A DNA stretch of 64,000 bases from Erpobdella octoculata. Lineage: Eukaryota; Annelida; Clitellata; Hirudinida; Erpobdellidae. Below are positions 1 to 22,840 of this stretch, piece by piece. The DNA is taken from the NCBI GenBank assembly GCA_963978895.1, contig OZ022242.1:36902924-36966923 (forward strand). Direction: 5' to 3'. A program made the translations under genes and the position numbers. A model generated the notes under the pieces. The model ran no database searches. It had not been told where the DNA came from and was given only the letters and a program-made list of their open reading frames with translations. Each line of letters begins with the position of its first letter. Position 1 is the first letter of the stretch.

Positions 1-1050
1 TTGTTTTTTATTACTATTACTACAAGTCAATTCGAAAGAACTATATTCTAGATAATCGGTAGCAAACGCATGTAACAACATGTCCGAGCATAAAACATAA
101 TGACCGCACAAAAGGTGGTTCATACAGACGGGTACGCGACGTTTTGGCGCCAGGGTTATAACAACAGACGTGTTGGCACGACTGCTTGGGCGCCAGGGTT
201 ATAACAACAGACGTGTTGGCACGACTGTTTTGGCGCTGGACGTTTTGACGCTTGGCATTTGGTGCCGGGTTGTTTTGGCAGTTCTGATTTTTTCAAGTAT
301 TTAGTTTGTATTTGTTTGTTTCAAAAACTTGTAAACAGGTCAAATGCAAATGTCCAATAAAATTACCTTCACGAAAAATGATTTTTGATCAATTTAATGC
401 AATGGTTTTGTCGTAATTTGCATTTGTCAAAATCATTGTCAAGTTTTCACGTGACTGAGTTACACACAAGAAGATTATATAAAGAAGCACGCGTGAATTA
501 GGGGTTGGTGTAAGGCAAGTCATGCACACATAAACACATCACAGAATACTCAAAATACATCTTGTCTAAACTGTCTCAGACAGATACAGACGTTAATCAA
601 TCAAACAAACAAAATGAATTAGGGAATCTCAATAACAACAAAAATTCAAAAATAAAACAAATGCAAGACTGAAGATGCCTGAAAGAGTGTATCACTCCTT
701 ATTCAATTACGTCTGACGATTACTTAACGCACACAGCAAATCAGTCTGATGAAATACTGCAACCGAATGTATAGAGCCAAGTACACAAAGGTCGTATAGT
801 TTTCGAAGCTTGGAAAACAGGAAATCTAAAAGTACTCGGCGGAAGACTAAAAACCCGAAAGTACTCAGCGGATTAGAGCTTGCTTTCTTTTTGTTATAAA
901 TCTTCTACGCTAAAAATCAAGTTCGTTTTGGAAATTAAAGATTTCTGGGACAATAATACAGCAGTCCTTTTCCAATGACAACTGAAAAAAATAAGGCGCC
1001 CGTAGCAAATTAAACACTTACGTATTTAAAAATAAAACTACTATTTAAGA
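1..1050. other. Gene-free left edge with 43-bp tandem duplication and an orphan TATA motif
   Basis: No convincing exon was seen. Positions about 146-231 hold two copies of a 43-bp unit (ggcgccagggttataacaac at 146 and again at 189). A TATATAAA motif at 476-483 is followed by unremarkable sequence with no long ORF, so it may be an orphan promoter or part of an old repeat. Confidence 0.4.
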
Positions 1051-1071
1051 CATGTTTTTTTATATAATTTC

Positions 1072-1316
1072 TGTGGGGTTACCCGCCATTGCCCGGATTT
1101 TTTTAAATTTGTTATTGTTTTTCTCTATTTTGCTTTATCTTCCTCTTTTGTTTCTTTTTCCTCTCATTTTCCCGTTCCCGTTTTTTCCGTCTTGCTCGCT
1201 CACTTTCCTGCTCTTTTTCGCTCTCCCGTTTCTTCTCCATTTTTCGCTCGCACTCCTGTTCCCGGTCGCTTTCTCGCTCCCGCTGGCTCTTTGAAATCAA
1301 ATATATATATATATAT
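1072..1316 (-). mobile_element. Helitron-like relic with pyrimidine-rich body
   Basis: Begins with ggggttacccgccattgccc, close to the reverse complement of a Helitron 3' end also seen at about 8391. It continues as a CTC/CCG/TTC-rich body and stops at an (AT)n tract near 1300-1316, where the TCTATATA 5' end would lie on the minus strand. The terminal CTAGT is not preserved. Open frames across it are low-complexity artefacts. Confidence 0.45.
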
Positions 1317-1320
1317 ACAT

Positions 1321-1357
<37 letters not shown>

Positions 1358-1364
1358 AAGATAC
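1317..1364. repeat. (GA)n-rich simple repeat
   Basis: Run of gagagaaagagagagagaaa next to the AT tract of the Helitron relic, directly left of the hAT element at 1377. Confidence 0.8.
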
Positions 1365-1376
1365 ATTCCTAATTTC

Positions 1377-2333
1377 CAGTGTTGTTCGGTAACGAAGTAA
1401 AAGTAACGCGTTACTTTACTTAAGTACATCCGACGTACTTTTTGCCTGTAACGGAGTACACATTATTTTCAGTACTTTTACTTGTAACGAAGTAATATTT
1501 TCGGACTTACTTTTACTTCGTTACTTTTCCAGGACGAAACGTTACAAAGTACTGTAAAAATTAATAAAACGACAAAGTTTAAATCGATGTGTTATTAATC
1601 ATCTATGATTACTAAGATTTTCGCGGTCATACATGTTTTGGTTTACAATAGATTGTTCGACATTACTATGGAATCTTCCAAAGGAGCGAACGTGAACAGT
1701 GGTGGCGATGATAGGCGTAACAACAATGAACTTAATAAAGAACACCCATGGCCATATTTGGTCAAAATGTTCAGATCTGAATCGATGGAAGCTAAAACGT
1801 TCAGGTTCACATGCTTGCTGTGCAAACCTAAAGGTTTTAAGACCTAAAACAGCTACGTGTTCAGCATTCCACAATTCTCCGTCGAACTTGAAGAAACACG
1901 TGAGTCTGGATTATCTCATTCTTCAGTAGCCGATGGTGAGGAAGAAGACAGTTTCTTCGATCGCAGAAAGTCAACTGTGTCTGACAATGAAGTTCTTTTG
2001 CAGTATCTCCAGAACCGATCAGATGACATGAACATCATTGCTGGAAATGAGAGCTTAAAGAAAATGTTTATCCAGTTGAGTAATTAGGGCAGTAGCGTTT
2101 GAAAGACGATGGAATTACGATAAAATAAAGTTAGATGATTGACGAATGATCATTACAAAAGCGACTTCATTACTTTTACATTTTACTTTAAAAGTAACTT
2201 TAAAGTGCTGTTACTTTTTACTTTTAGTTACGTACATTTTTTAGCAAATACTTTTACTTTTACTTAAGTAACTTTTTGAGGCGTTACTTGTACTTTTACT
2301 AAGTACTGAAACACAGTACTTTTTCCAACACTG
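1377..2333 (+). mobile_element. hAT transposon, internally deleted, with BED-finger remnant
   Basis: The ends are CAGTGTTG... and ...CAACACTG, followed on both sides by arrays of AGTAAAAGTA/TACTTTTACT subterminal motifs. The flanking 8-mers ctaatttc (1369-1376) and gtaatttc (2334-2341) differ at one base, as expected for a hAT target duplication. Inside, from about 1669, a broken ORF reads HPWPYLVKMF and FTCLLCKPK, then after a frameshift SNLKKHV. This is the layout of a BED zinc finger. Only 957 bp remain and no catalytic or dimerisation domain is present, so it is a non-autonomous, decayed copy. Confidence 0.85.
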
Positions 2334-3248
2334 GTAATTTCCTGGAAAAAGTAAGTTATTTCTGTCATTCCTCTATGTCTTCCTTTTGCTACGCGCCTGT
2401 ACCTAGCACTTGAATGAACAATGTTTTAATTCTTGCTCAAGAAAAACAATAAAACTGTAAAGGAACACAATGGGTGTATAAAAAACTTAACAATCCTGGA
2501 TTTGACAACAGGTCTGTGAGTATTGATTGATTCTATGTCAAGCTGTAATAAGTTTTTCATTTCAACAACAAATTTGAAGTTATGCATTAGAACAGCATTG
2601 GTAGGTAACTTGTTTTTAATAGTAATCAAAATTACTGAAATAAAATAACATCAATGGGTATTGAATTTTAAATGAGGGTCAATTTATTCTGCCCAGTAAT
2701 CCCCTACAATTCTTCAAGCTTTGGAAAAAAACTCTTGGAAAAAGTTTTTAATAAAGCAGATTTAGTTTTCAATTATATTTTTACAAACTTAACACATTAA
2801 AAATTTATAATCAATCTATCAGTCATATATCAGCTGATCATATATTACCACAGCACTTCTCTTAAGTTCATTTCGCTAATGATACAAACGAGAAACGTAC
2901 TAAAACAACAACTTTTCCCATAGGACAATATAAATCACTGACAGACTATCGTAAACCATCTAAATTTGAAACAATATACTACTCATTTATCTTCTTCTTC
3001 TTCTTCAAAGCTTTTTTTTTTAAAGGTAAAAATTGTAAACTATTAAATTAAATTAATTTAAAGGTTATATTATAAACTATTTATATAAGCAATTTATAGT
3101 TTGTGTTATATATTTACACATTATATTTAAATATATTCTTTACATGTTTCATTATATATTTATTTTTTCCCACTATAAAGAAATGTTACATATTATTTGT
3201 TTACATAACAAATACATTATTTTTAAGCATGTGTCATATCATGTATTA
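2334..3248. other. Intergenic AT-rich sequence; block 2817-2945 resembles 21562-21680
   Basis: No exon is recognised. About 130 bp here (atcagctgatc, acttctctta, acaacttttccca, aatataaatc) recur in the same order upstream of the WSC gene at 21.56-21.68 kb. Confidence 0.5.
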
Positions 3249-4685
3249 TCTATATATATAAAAGAACATGTCCTGACTGACAGATGACTGACTCATAATC
3301 AACGCCGAGCTCAAACGCCTCATCCTAGGAACGTGAAATTTGGAACTTATATTACTTTTATAGCGTAAACATCCGCTAAGAAAGGATTTTTGAAAATTTT
3401 GCTCCTGAGGGGAAAAAACTGGAAAACAAACTTTTTTCTAAAAATTTTTTCTAAAATTTTTTTCTGAAATTTGGTATATAGATTCTTTTTGAAAAATAAA
3501 AAGATACGTGTTTCACCATTTTTTGAAAATTCGGTTTCCCGGACCTCAAATGTGGGTTGGAAAATTGGGTTATTTGGTTTTTAAAGTAGCTTCTACTCAA
3601 AAACTGTTAATGCTACAAGAGTAAAAATTAGTATTTAGTTTCTACTCCAAAAATAATGAAATACGTGTTTTAGCATTTTTTGAAAATTTGGTTTCCAGGA
3701 CTTCAAATGTGGGGTGGAAAATAAGGCTAATTGTCTTTTATAGTAACTGCTACTCAAAAACAGTAAATACCACAGATGTAAAAATTATTATTTAGTTTCT
3801 TTTCTAAAAATAAAGATATACGTGTTTCACCATTTTATACAAATTTGGTTTCCCGGACCTCAAATGTGGGTTGGAAAATTGGGTTATTTGGTTTTTAAAG
3901 TAGCTTCTACTCAAAAACTGTTAATGCTACAAAAGTAAAAATTAGTATTTAGTTTCTACTCTAAAAATAAGGATATATGTGTTTCACCATTTTTTGAAAT
4001 TTTGGTTTTCAGGACCTCAAATGTGGGGTGGAAAAAAGTTTCTTTGGTTTTTAAAGTAACTGCTACTCAAAAACTGTGAATGCTACAGATGTCAAAATTA
4101 GTATTTAGTATTTACTCAAAAAATTATGATATAAGTGCTTCAACATTTTTTTAAAAATTTGGTTTCCAGGACATCAAATGTGGGGTGGAAAAAAGGGTTA
4201 TTTGATTTCAAAATAACTGCTACTCAAAAACTGTAAGTGCTACAAATGTAAAAATTAGTATTTTGAAGTTTTGTGCCGGTTAAAAGTAGCTAAGTTCAGT
4301 TTATCACCGGCCGGGCCAAGCCGTTATTTTAGAGTCTTCACACGGGTCAGGCCAAACCTTAAATCAAAGTGGAACGGGCCGAGGTTTTTCACCAAGTATA
4401 TAGATATTTTAGTGATTTTAGGGTCTTCAGTTGGGCCGGGCCAAACCTGAAGTCAAGGTGCGACGGGACGAAGTTTTTCATCAAGTATATAGAACTTCTA
4501 AGCCTGTAAGAATGGGCCGGGCCTAATTCAGACGGGCTGTGCCGGGCAAGGAGTTTGGGTTTTTAAAACGGGCTGGGCTAAGTTGTCGACGGGCCGAGCC
4601 GAAACCTAAAAAATTGATCTCTATTGGATGCACGGTTCAAACTCTCTAATTTCATGCGAGCGAAGCCGCAACGGGCACTGCTAGT
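3249..4685 (+). mobile_element. Helitron, non-autonomous
   Basis: Starts TCTATATATATAAAAGAACA and ends GGGCACTGCTAGT, the canonical TC...CTRRT Helitron termini. It lies between A (3248) and T (4686), the usual AT target. A short GC hairpin (GCCG-caa-CGGGC) precedes the CTAGT end. The interior carries about five diverged direct repeats of roughly 150-160 bp, each with ctactcaaaaactgt and aaaattagtatttag. From 4290 on there is a GGGCCGGGCC-rich stretch. No Rep/helicase ORF is present, so movement would depend on another copy. Confidence 0.85.
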
Positions 4686-5490
4686 TTGTTACATAATTTA
4701 CTTACAAATTGTTTTTAACCATCTTATATAATATTCCGTTGTTTTGAGAAACAAAGAACTAATTTCTACTAATTTTTAGTTCAAAAACAAATTATTCTTT
4801 AACAGTTAATGCCACAGGATGTTTTATTGACTCCATTATTTTGTTGTTATGAGCATTTTTTCAATTGCATGGTTGTTTTTATTGAAGCGCCTATAAAAAG
4901 AGTAACGGATTTTGCTGAGCTGAATGGGTCACGGCAGATCAATAATTTGTTTTTCGCCTTACGATTTAAATTCTATGCACTATTAGAGATAAGATGATTA
5001 TACAAAAATTAAAAAAATAGAACTTAAAAACGACAAAACGTTTATATACAGTTTTAGTTGATTCAAACAAAAAGCTTTAATAAGTTAAAAATACTTGAAT
5101 ACACTGAATACTTTAATCATATTTACTTTTAAAAAAATAATTATGGATAAAATATTTTTACTATATTCAATAATTATGTGGAAAAATATACAAACAAATC
5201 TGTGGTTCTGTGATGCAAAAAAATACTCTGAGTTTCCCATACTCTGAGTTTCCCATATTAGGTTGTTAGTTTTTTTAATACAAACTCAATATTAATCTGA
5301 TTAAAAAATAATGTTTTTTTTTAATCCTAACAGACAAACATCATTTTGCACTACAAAAAAGTAAGTTTTTACAGCTTATTCGTAAATGTTCTTAAATCTT
5401 GACATTTTATTTTTATAAATATTCAGTAACATAACAATTTTTATTATCTTTTTATTGTCAACAAAGTGAACGGATTAGAAAGCTGTAGAG
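4686..5490. other. Intergenic; possible upstream microexon of the receptor gene
   Basis: AT-rich sequence with no clear gene. A candidate 27-nt exon sits at about 5333-5359, between a good acceptor (tcctaacag) and a good donor (gtaagt), 1.6 kb upstream of the first lectin exon. An ATG at 5143 opens a short hydrophobic frame (MDKIFLLYSIIM). Either could belong to the missing 5' end of the lectin-GPCR gene, but nothing proves it. Confidence 0.25.
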
Positions 5491-6838
5491 CAGGGGTGGG
5501 GAACTTTTTTGTTAATGAAGGCCAACTTTTTATTATTATCACAAATATTTTCATTTACAATTCATCGTTCCTCATAGAGGCCGCATTGAACAAATAATTT
5601 TTTTGTTTTTTATTTCACCCTATAGGCCTTGGCCGTTTAGTAATTTTTTAGTAATGCAATGAAAGAAAAGTGAATAAAAATCGGTAATTGACATTTTCAA
5701 TTATTTTACCGAAATAGGAACTTTTATCCTTTTTATCCTTAGAAAAAACGACAAGCTATTAAAACCGAGAATATGCAATCTTTCAATTTTTCATTTTGCC
5801 AATATTTACTATTTATTCAAATTAATAACTTCTTTGATTTTGCTTCAATACATCTTACCACTTCTAACATATTCGTACATTCCTTTTTGAGTTCTGAATC
5901 GAATGTGCAACTTTATAGCTGGCTCCTGTCGCACGATTTCCTTGATGGAAAAATTGTTTTTGATTTTGTTTTCTCTCTTCAGTTTCTGTAGCGCTAACTT
6001 TCGAGACTCACCCTCAGGTTTGGTATATTTATTGTTTTTATGAAGAGCATAACGCTTCTGTGCACTGTATTGCGCTATCACAAAGCAAACAAAACATTTT
6101 GCCTTCATTACTCACTGAAAAATATTCCCATTCTTCATTGAAGATTTTATTTTCTTCTTTCAAAGTTTGATTCAATTTTCGACATGCTTATATGCTGAAA
6201 ATTGTCAAATAGTTCGTATTTAAAAAGATTTTAGACTTCAAAGCAGTTTTAGGATGCTTTAGCACAGAACGATCAAAAATCATGCAAAAAGTAAACGATC
6301 ATTTTCGCGATCTTTTAATTTGATTTCTATCGTTAAATAATCAAACTTATTTTAAAATATTATTAAAAAACTATAATCCTTATTTATAAGTTTAAAAATA
6401 AACTATTTATAAAAAGAACTTTGATCATAAAATCAGTGGGCGGGGTCAACCAATCACGCCATTCGTCTGCAAATGAATCTTAAAATGATCGATCAACTTT
6501 GAAAGATCATTTAAAACTATAGGGCATCCCGAAACAATTTTGAGGCTTAAAATCCCCTAAAATACGGACTAATTTAAAAACGGGAGCGTCACCTTATCAA
6601 ACCATTTGCGATCTTCATTTTAAGCCGAAGACCGATTTTAAAACCACTTATTAACAAAATTGAGTTAGTGCACTTTTACCAATTTCTCTTATTGATGACA
6701 ATGAGTGAATTATGTAAAATAACTATAAACCAACAAAATAAATGTCAAAAATATATGAATTACCATTTACATCAGAGGTCGCACTGGTTGGCCCAGGAGG
6801 CTACATGCGGCCTTAAGGGCGCAGGTTCCCCACCCCTG
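5491..6838 (-). mobile_element. hAT transposon (CAGGGGTGGGGAAC termini), non-autonomous
   Basis: The left end CAGGGGTGGGGAACTT and right end AGGTTCCCCACCCCTG are near-perfect inverted repeats. The flanking 8-mers ctgtagag at 5483-5490 and 6839-6846 are identical. Length is 1348 bp. A minus-strand frame at 5845-6108 reads KCFVCFV, then KYTKPEG and LQKLKRE, resembling the zinc-finger start of GTF2IRD2/ZBED5-type hAT transposases. The catalytic part is gone. It sits upstream of the first recognisable lectin exon, probably in a 5' intron. Confidence 0.9.
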
Positions 6839-6956
6839 CTGTAGAGTAAACATCTTTGATTGGGTTTCCCATATTTGTTTAAATTAAATAGTTATTTATT
6901 TTGTTTTATTCATTATACAGATTAATACATTAACATCTGTATTTGTGTTAAAATAG

Positions 6957-18736
<11,780 letters not shown>

Positions 18737-19248
18737 GAAAAGGGTGTGATAGATAACAAAACAAATTTTAATTGACGATTTAATGGATTAAATGTTTAAA
18801 ATGTTTGCAGTATTGAATAAAAAAAACTTGCTAGTGTTTTTTTGTTTTTTAGATAACATCGACTATTTGATGTTTTGTTTTGACAAAATATTTTGGTGTT
18901 GACACTTTTTAACTTCTTTTTACTTACTATTTGGTATAATAATGTTTGATGTTAAAGTGTTTAAAATTTTTAAGTCTATGTTTTGGCAATAAAATCGGCT
19001 TACGTTTCAAACTTGTTTTCAACAAAGTCATTTATATTTGTAATTTATTTGGGGTATTAATAAAATGCATTAGCAGCATGGGAAGTTCAATTTCTACATA
19101 GGATGTGTTAAATCGAGATGCAGAGTAATTTGATTAACAAGTCCCAAACGACGTTGTGGCGTTGGCAGAGATCACTAACATATGTATATTGTCAACCCCA
19201 CACAATTGGCTAATTGATCCGTTTATAATGAACAAACCAAACAGCAAA
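18737..19248. other. 3' flank of the receptor gene
   Basis: The first about 300 bp, including gatagataacaa and aattgacg, match the 3' flank of the second copy at 34.09 kb, so the duplication includes the 3' UTR. An aataaa-like signal is present at 18817. No gene beyond it. Confidence 0.6.
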
Positions 19249-19976
19249 TAGGGGCGGATACATAGGGTTCCAGATCACCCTCCTTTCGGTGTAAAAATTC
19301 ATTATTTAGCACTTTACAGGCAGTTACATGATCCAAAACCTTAGACGTCGCACTTTGCAAAACTACAGAGTATAATAGCTGTCAAACGTCTTTTTTCTTG
19401 TATTTTTATTGTTTTATCTGTCTTTTTTTTATTTGAAATTACCCCACTTAGAATAAACATAAGTTTTAGATAAAAATTATTTTTTTATACTTGTTTATGA
19501 CACTGTTATTTAAATTTTACAAAGTGAATAAATATAGATTTTATGTTTATTGATTTTTTGCTGTGCAATTTGATCAATCATTTCGTTGTGTCATCTATAT
19601 AAATAAAACGCTGGGTAACCCCGCTAGTATTAGATACAACTATATTACTCATCTGCTATAGTTTGTGAGTTTACACAGATAAATTTATTTGTGGTGGATC
19701 TGATCATCCCTTCAAGATGTTATACCATGCATTGTACAAAACTTGACTACAAAGAAAGTCAATAAACTTAACTAACTTTATTATTAGGCTAAAAACTGTT
19801 ACAGAAATTAGGTTTCTGAATGACTAAATATTGACCAAACGTTTTATCTTTTTTTGGAAAAATTTGCTCATTATTTAAATTTATCAAAACCTATAAATCC
19901 GACACGCTAATTAAGCAAATTTTCCTACCCATCCCGTTTTGGAACCCTCCTTTTGTTAATTCCGTATCCGCCCGTG
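19249..19976. mobile_element. Inverted-repeat DNA transposon, probably hAT
   Basis: TAGGGGCGGATACATAGGGT on the left and GGAACCCT...GTATCCGCCCGTG on the right form imperfect inverted ends. Positions 19255-19405 match 31535-31675 in an intron of the second receptor copy (ctttacag, agttacatg, acagagta). The target duplication is not clear. Confidence 0.5.
19594..19628 (+). mobile_element. 35-bp Helitron remnant with both termini
   Basis: TCTATATAAATAAAA is joined directly to CGCTGGGTAACCCCGCTAGT: a Helitron 5' end and 3' end with almost nothing between. It lies inside the element at 19249-19976. Confidence 0.5.
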
Positions 19977-22090
19977 CAACAGAAATTGACGTTTTGCAAA
20001 CAATCTTGTTTTTGTCTTGTTTAGAAAAATTATCTTAATTAATTTAAATAAATTATAAACATGTTTTTGGGTCTGTGCTAAAATTTCGTTAATACTATTG
20101 CCACGGTGGTACGCGATCTTTGATTCACTATATCTTTATTAATTTAATTTTTTTACACTACATGGTATATTCAAACTCAAAATTTGTACCTTTATATAAA
20201 AATATTAATGAAATTAAAAAAAAAATTATTTTGAAATTTTTATGCTACTACCTGGGATAGGGTTTAGGGGTAGGGATAGGGTTAGGGGTAGGGTTAAGGT
20301 TCGGGTTAGGGTTAGGGTTAGAGCTAAGGATAGGGTTAGGGTTAGGGTTAGTAGCAATTTTACCGATTGCAATCACGTCGAACCGCCGGGGCAATAGCAG
20401 CAACCTAAAATTTCATAGCGACGTCGTATTGTAAAAATATTATCCCGCGAATAGTAAACAAAAGATGTTTATAGTTACTATGACGGTGAAAATTTCTGTC
20501 GTCATTATCGTTATACTTTTTTTAAGTATTTTTAATAATTTAATTTTTTTCTGAATTTTTTTCATATTTTTTTTTGTTTGATTGAATTTTAAATTTTATG
20601 TTGTTTTATTTTATAATAATTTTCCAAACTTCTGAACTCTCATTAACATTCCATAGACATCCCATGGACATCACATGGACATCCAATGGACATCCGGACA
20701 AATGAAAGTTAATAAAAGAAACATGTGCGTTTATGATCTATCTGCGTTAAAAATGTTGTTTATTCAAATGTCGGCATTTATAGAACGTCTTTTAAAAATC
20801 TGGCTGGTTTCCGATACCTTGGACTGACTATGACATCTGATTGGACCACGAATCCTTTGCGTTGAAACTACCCACTTGATCACCTGTATTCAGGTATGCC
20901 AATAAATCAGTGTTTTTTTTAATTAGTTTCTATTACAGAAAACTTTACAACAAAACGTTTTGTTAAAAAACAAATATTTAACTATGATATCATTTGTTAA
21001 TTATTTTAAAAAATGTCGTCCCCCATAAAAAGTTCCTGTTCTTATTTCCCTACATTCGCTTGTAAACTGGGTTTTTGTTTGCCATAATGATAGCAGTCAA
21101 AATATTTTTATTTACGTAGTCGTTGACGAAGTTTTGACCGTCTCTTTTTGTACAGCCCAAATTGATTTTTTGATGTTCTTATTCTAGAAAATAAGATAAC
21201 TTTTGGAGATTCATAAAAATCATAGTTGATCCGTTCAATTGTCTCAAAAAGGTTCACAACAGAGAAATTTTGTTTTGTATTTCACAAAATAATATTGATG
21301 AGACGCTTTTTTTTTCTACTCACAGTTCTACGCCTGGATAGAAGTGGAGAAAATAAAGAAAAACAAGATCCAATTATGAGCCACGACATAAAGTATTTCT
21401 GTATTTTTTATATAGTGCTATTAATTATAAAACACCTGGTATAAAGGACCATAAACAGTTATAAAAAAAATAGTTTAATAATGCACTTTTTCAAATGAAA
21501 ATTTAAAAAAAATAACGCATTAATATAGCATTTTCCTGATTAATAAAAAAAAGTTATAATTCGTCTATCAGTTATATCAGCTGACCACTGCACTTCTCTC
21601 AATTTTCATTCGACTAATGACCCGATCTAACATAACAACTTTTCCAATGGACAGCAGAGTAACATAAATCGTCTGAATGTGAAAACGTGAAAACAATATT
21701 CGGATTTTTTTATTTCTTTTTAATGTTTTCGCTTTATTGTTAACAATTGTATTAGATATTTATTTACAAACGGGTTAAATTTAGTTTAGTTTATTAAATG
21801 TCACTGTATACTTATATAAAAAGAAGTTTTTCAAATATTTTGAAAACTTTTTATACAACTTTTGTTTGTTTTCAGAAATCATTCCGATCATAAAAAAAAA
21901 AACAATTTAAAGTCACATATAAATCCCTTTAAAATGTTGCATCAAACAAGCTTACTGCGGCGTCAATTTAGCCAATTTTTATTTGAAAAACGTAGGCCGC
22001 GAGCAATAAACTTCCAAGACTGGCAAAGGTCACTCGCAGTTTATTTAATATTTCAGCAACTCAGCACAAAATCAAGCAAGCTTTCGGTGC
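19977..22090. other. Intergenic between receptor gene and WSC gene
   Basis: No exon recognised. It holds the telomere-like block at 20253, a short catggacatc repeat at about 20650-20695, the 21562-21680 block shared with 2817-2945, and an open frame at 21877-22107 behind a fair acceptor (gttttcag) with no recognisable domain. Confidence 0.4.
20253..20350 (+). repeat. Interstitial telomere-like repeat (TTAGGG)n, degenerate
   Basis: About 100 bp of gggttaggg, ggggtaggg and gggataggg variants, including several exact TTAGGG units. It is far from any visible chromosome end. Confidence 0.85.
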
Positions 22091-22124
22091 TGCAAGTAAA
22101 ACTCTGACCAATTTGCGTACTAGC

Positions 22125-22610
22125 ATGAATTCCGAGCATGTCGACGAACTACGATTGCTGCTTAATTGCTGCTTAATGATGCATAATTGACGTCTAATGA
22201 TGTACTTAATAATGCATAATTGATGTCTAATGTTGTGCTTAATAATGTCTAATGATGTGCTTAATAATGTCTAACGATGTGCTTAATGATATCTAATGAT
22301 GTGCTTAATGATGTCTAATGATGTGCTTAATGATATCTAATGATGTGCTTAATGATGTCTAATGATGTGCTTAATGATGTCTAATGATGTGCTTAATGAT
22401 GCATAATTGATGTCAAATGATGTGCTTAGTGATGCATAATTTATTTCTAATCATGTGCTTAATGATGCATAATTGATGCTTAATTATACATATATAATGC
22501 TTAATTATACATATATAATGCTTAATTATACATAACTGATGCTTAATTATGCATAATTGATGTTTAATAATGTGCTTAAGGATGCATAATTGATGTTCAA
22601 CGGTGTGTTT
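22125..22610 (+). repeat. 22-bp satellite array (TAATGATGTGCTTAATGATGTC)n
   Basis: About 20 imperfect copies, with variants such as gcataattgatg. It ends about 70 bp before the TATA box of the WSC gene. Confidence 0.92.
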
Positions 22611-22680
22611 AACGGTGGTTAACTTCTAAAGTCACGTCGACATCCGTGAGTGAGTGAGTGATTGAGTGAGGTTGTGAAAT

Positions 22681-22690
22681 TATATAAATA
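22681..22690 (+). promoter_or_regulatory. TATA box of the WSC-fucolectin gene
   Basis: TATATAAATA lies 160 bp upstream of the ATG at 22841. Transcription would start near 22710, leaving a plausible 130-nt leader without an upstream ATG in good context. Confidence 0.5.
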
Positions 22691-22840
22691 GATAAGTTGG
22701 CAGCCGATTTGTTTTCAACAGAATTTATTATCAAAAGTTTGTTTTTAAAACTTTTTGTAGTAAATAAAATCTTATTGTAACGTTTCATTTAAACAGTTTT
22801 TAGAAACTTTTAAATTGAGATTATTTTTACAACCAGAACA

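Noticed and set aside
1605..2087. Independent host zinc-finger gene
   Set aside because: The BED-finger-like frame lies wholly between hAT inverted repeats with an 8-bp flank repeat and is frameshifted; it is a transposase remnant.
22125..22610. Regularly spaced repeats resembling a CRISPR array
   Set aside because: Units are directly adjacent without unique spacers and the genome is eukaryotic; it is a satellite.
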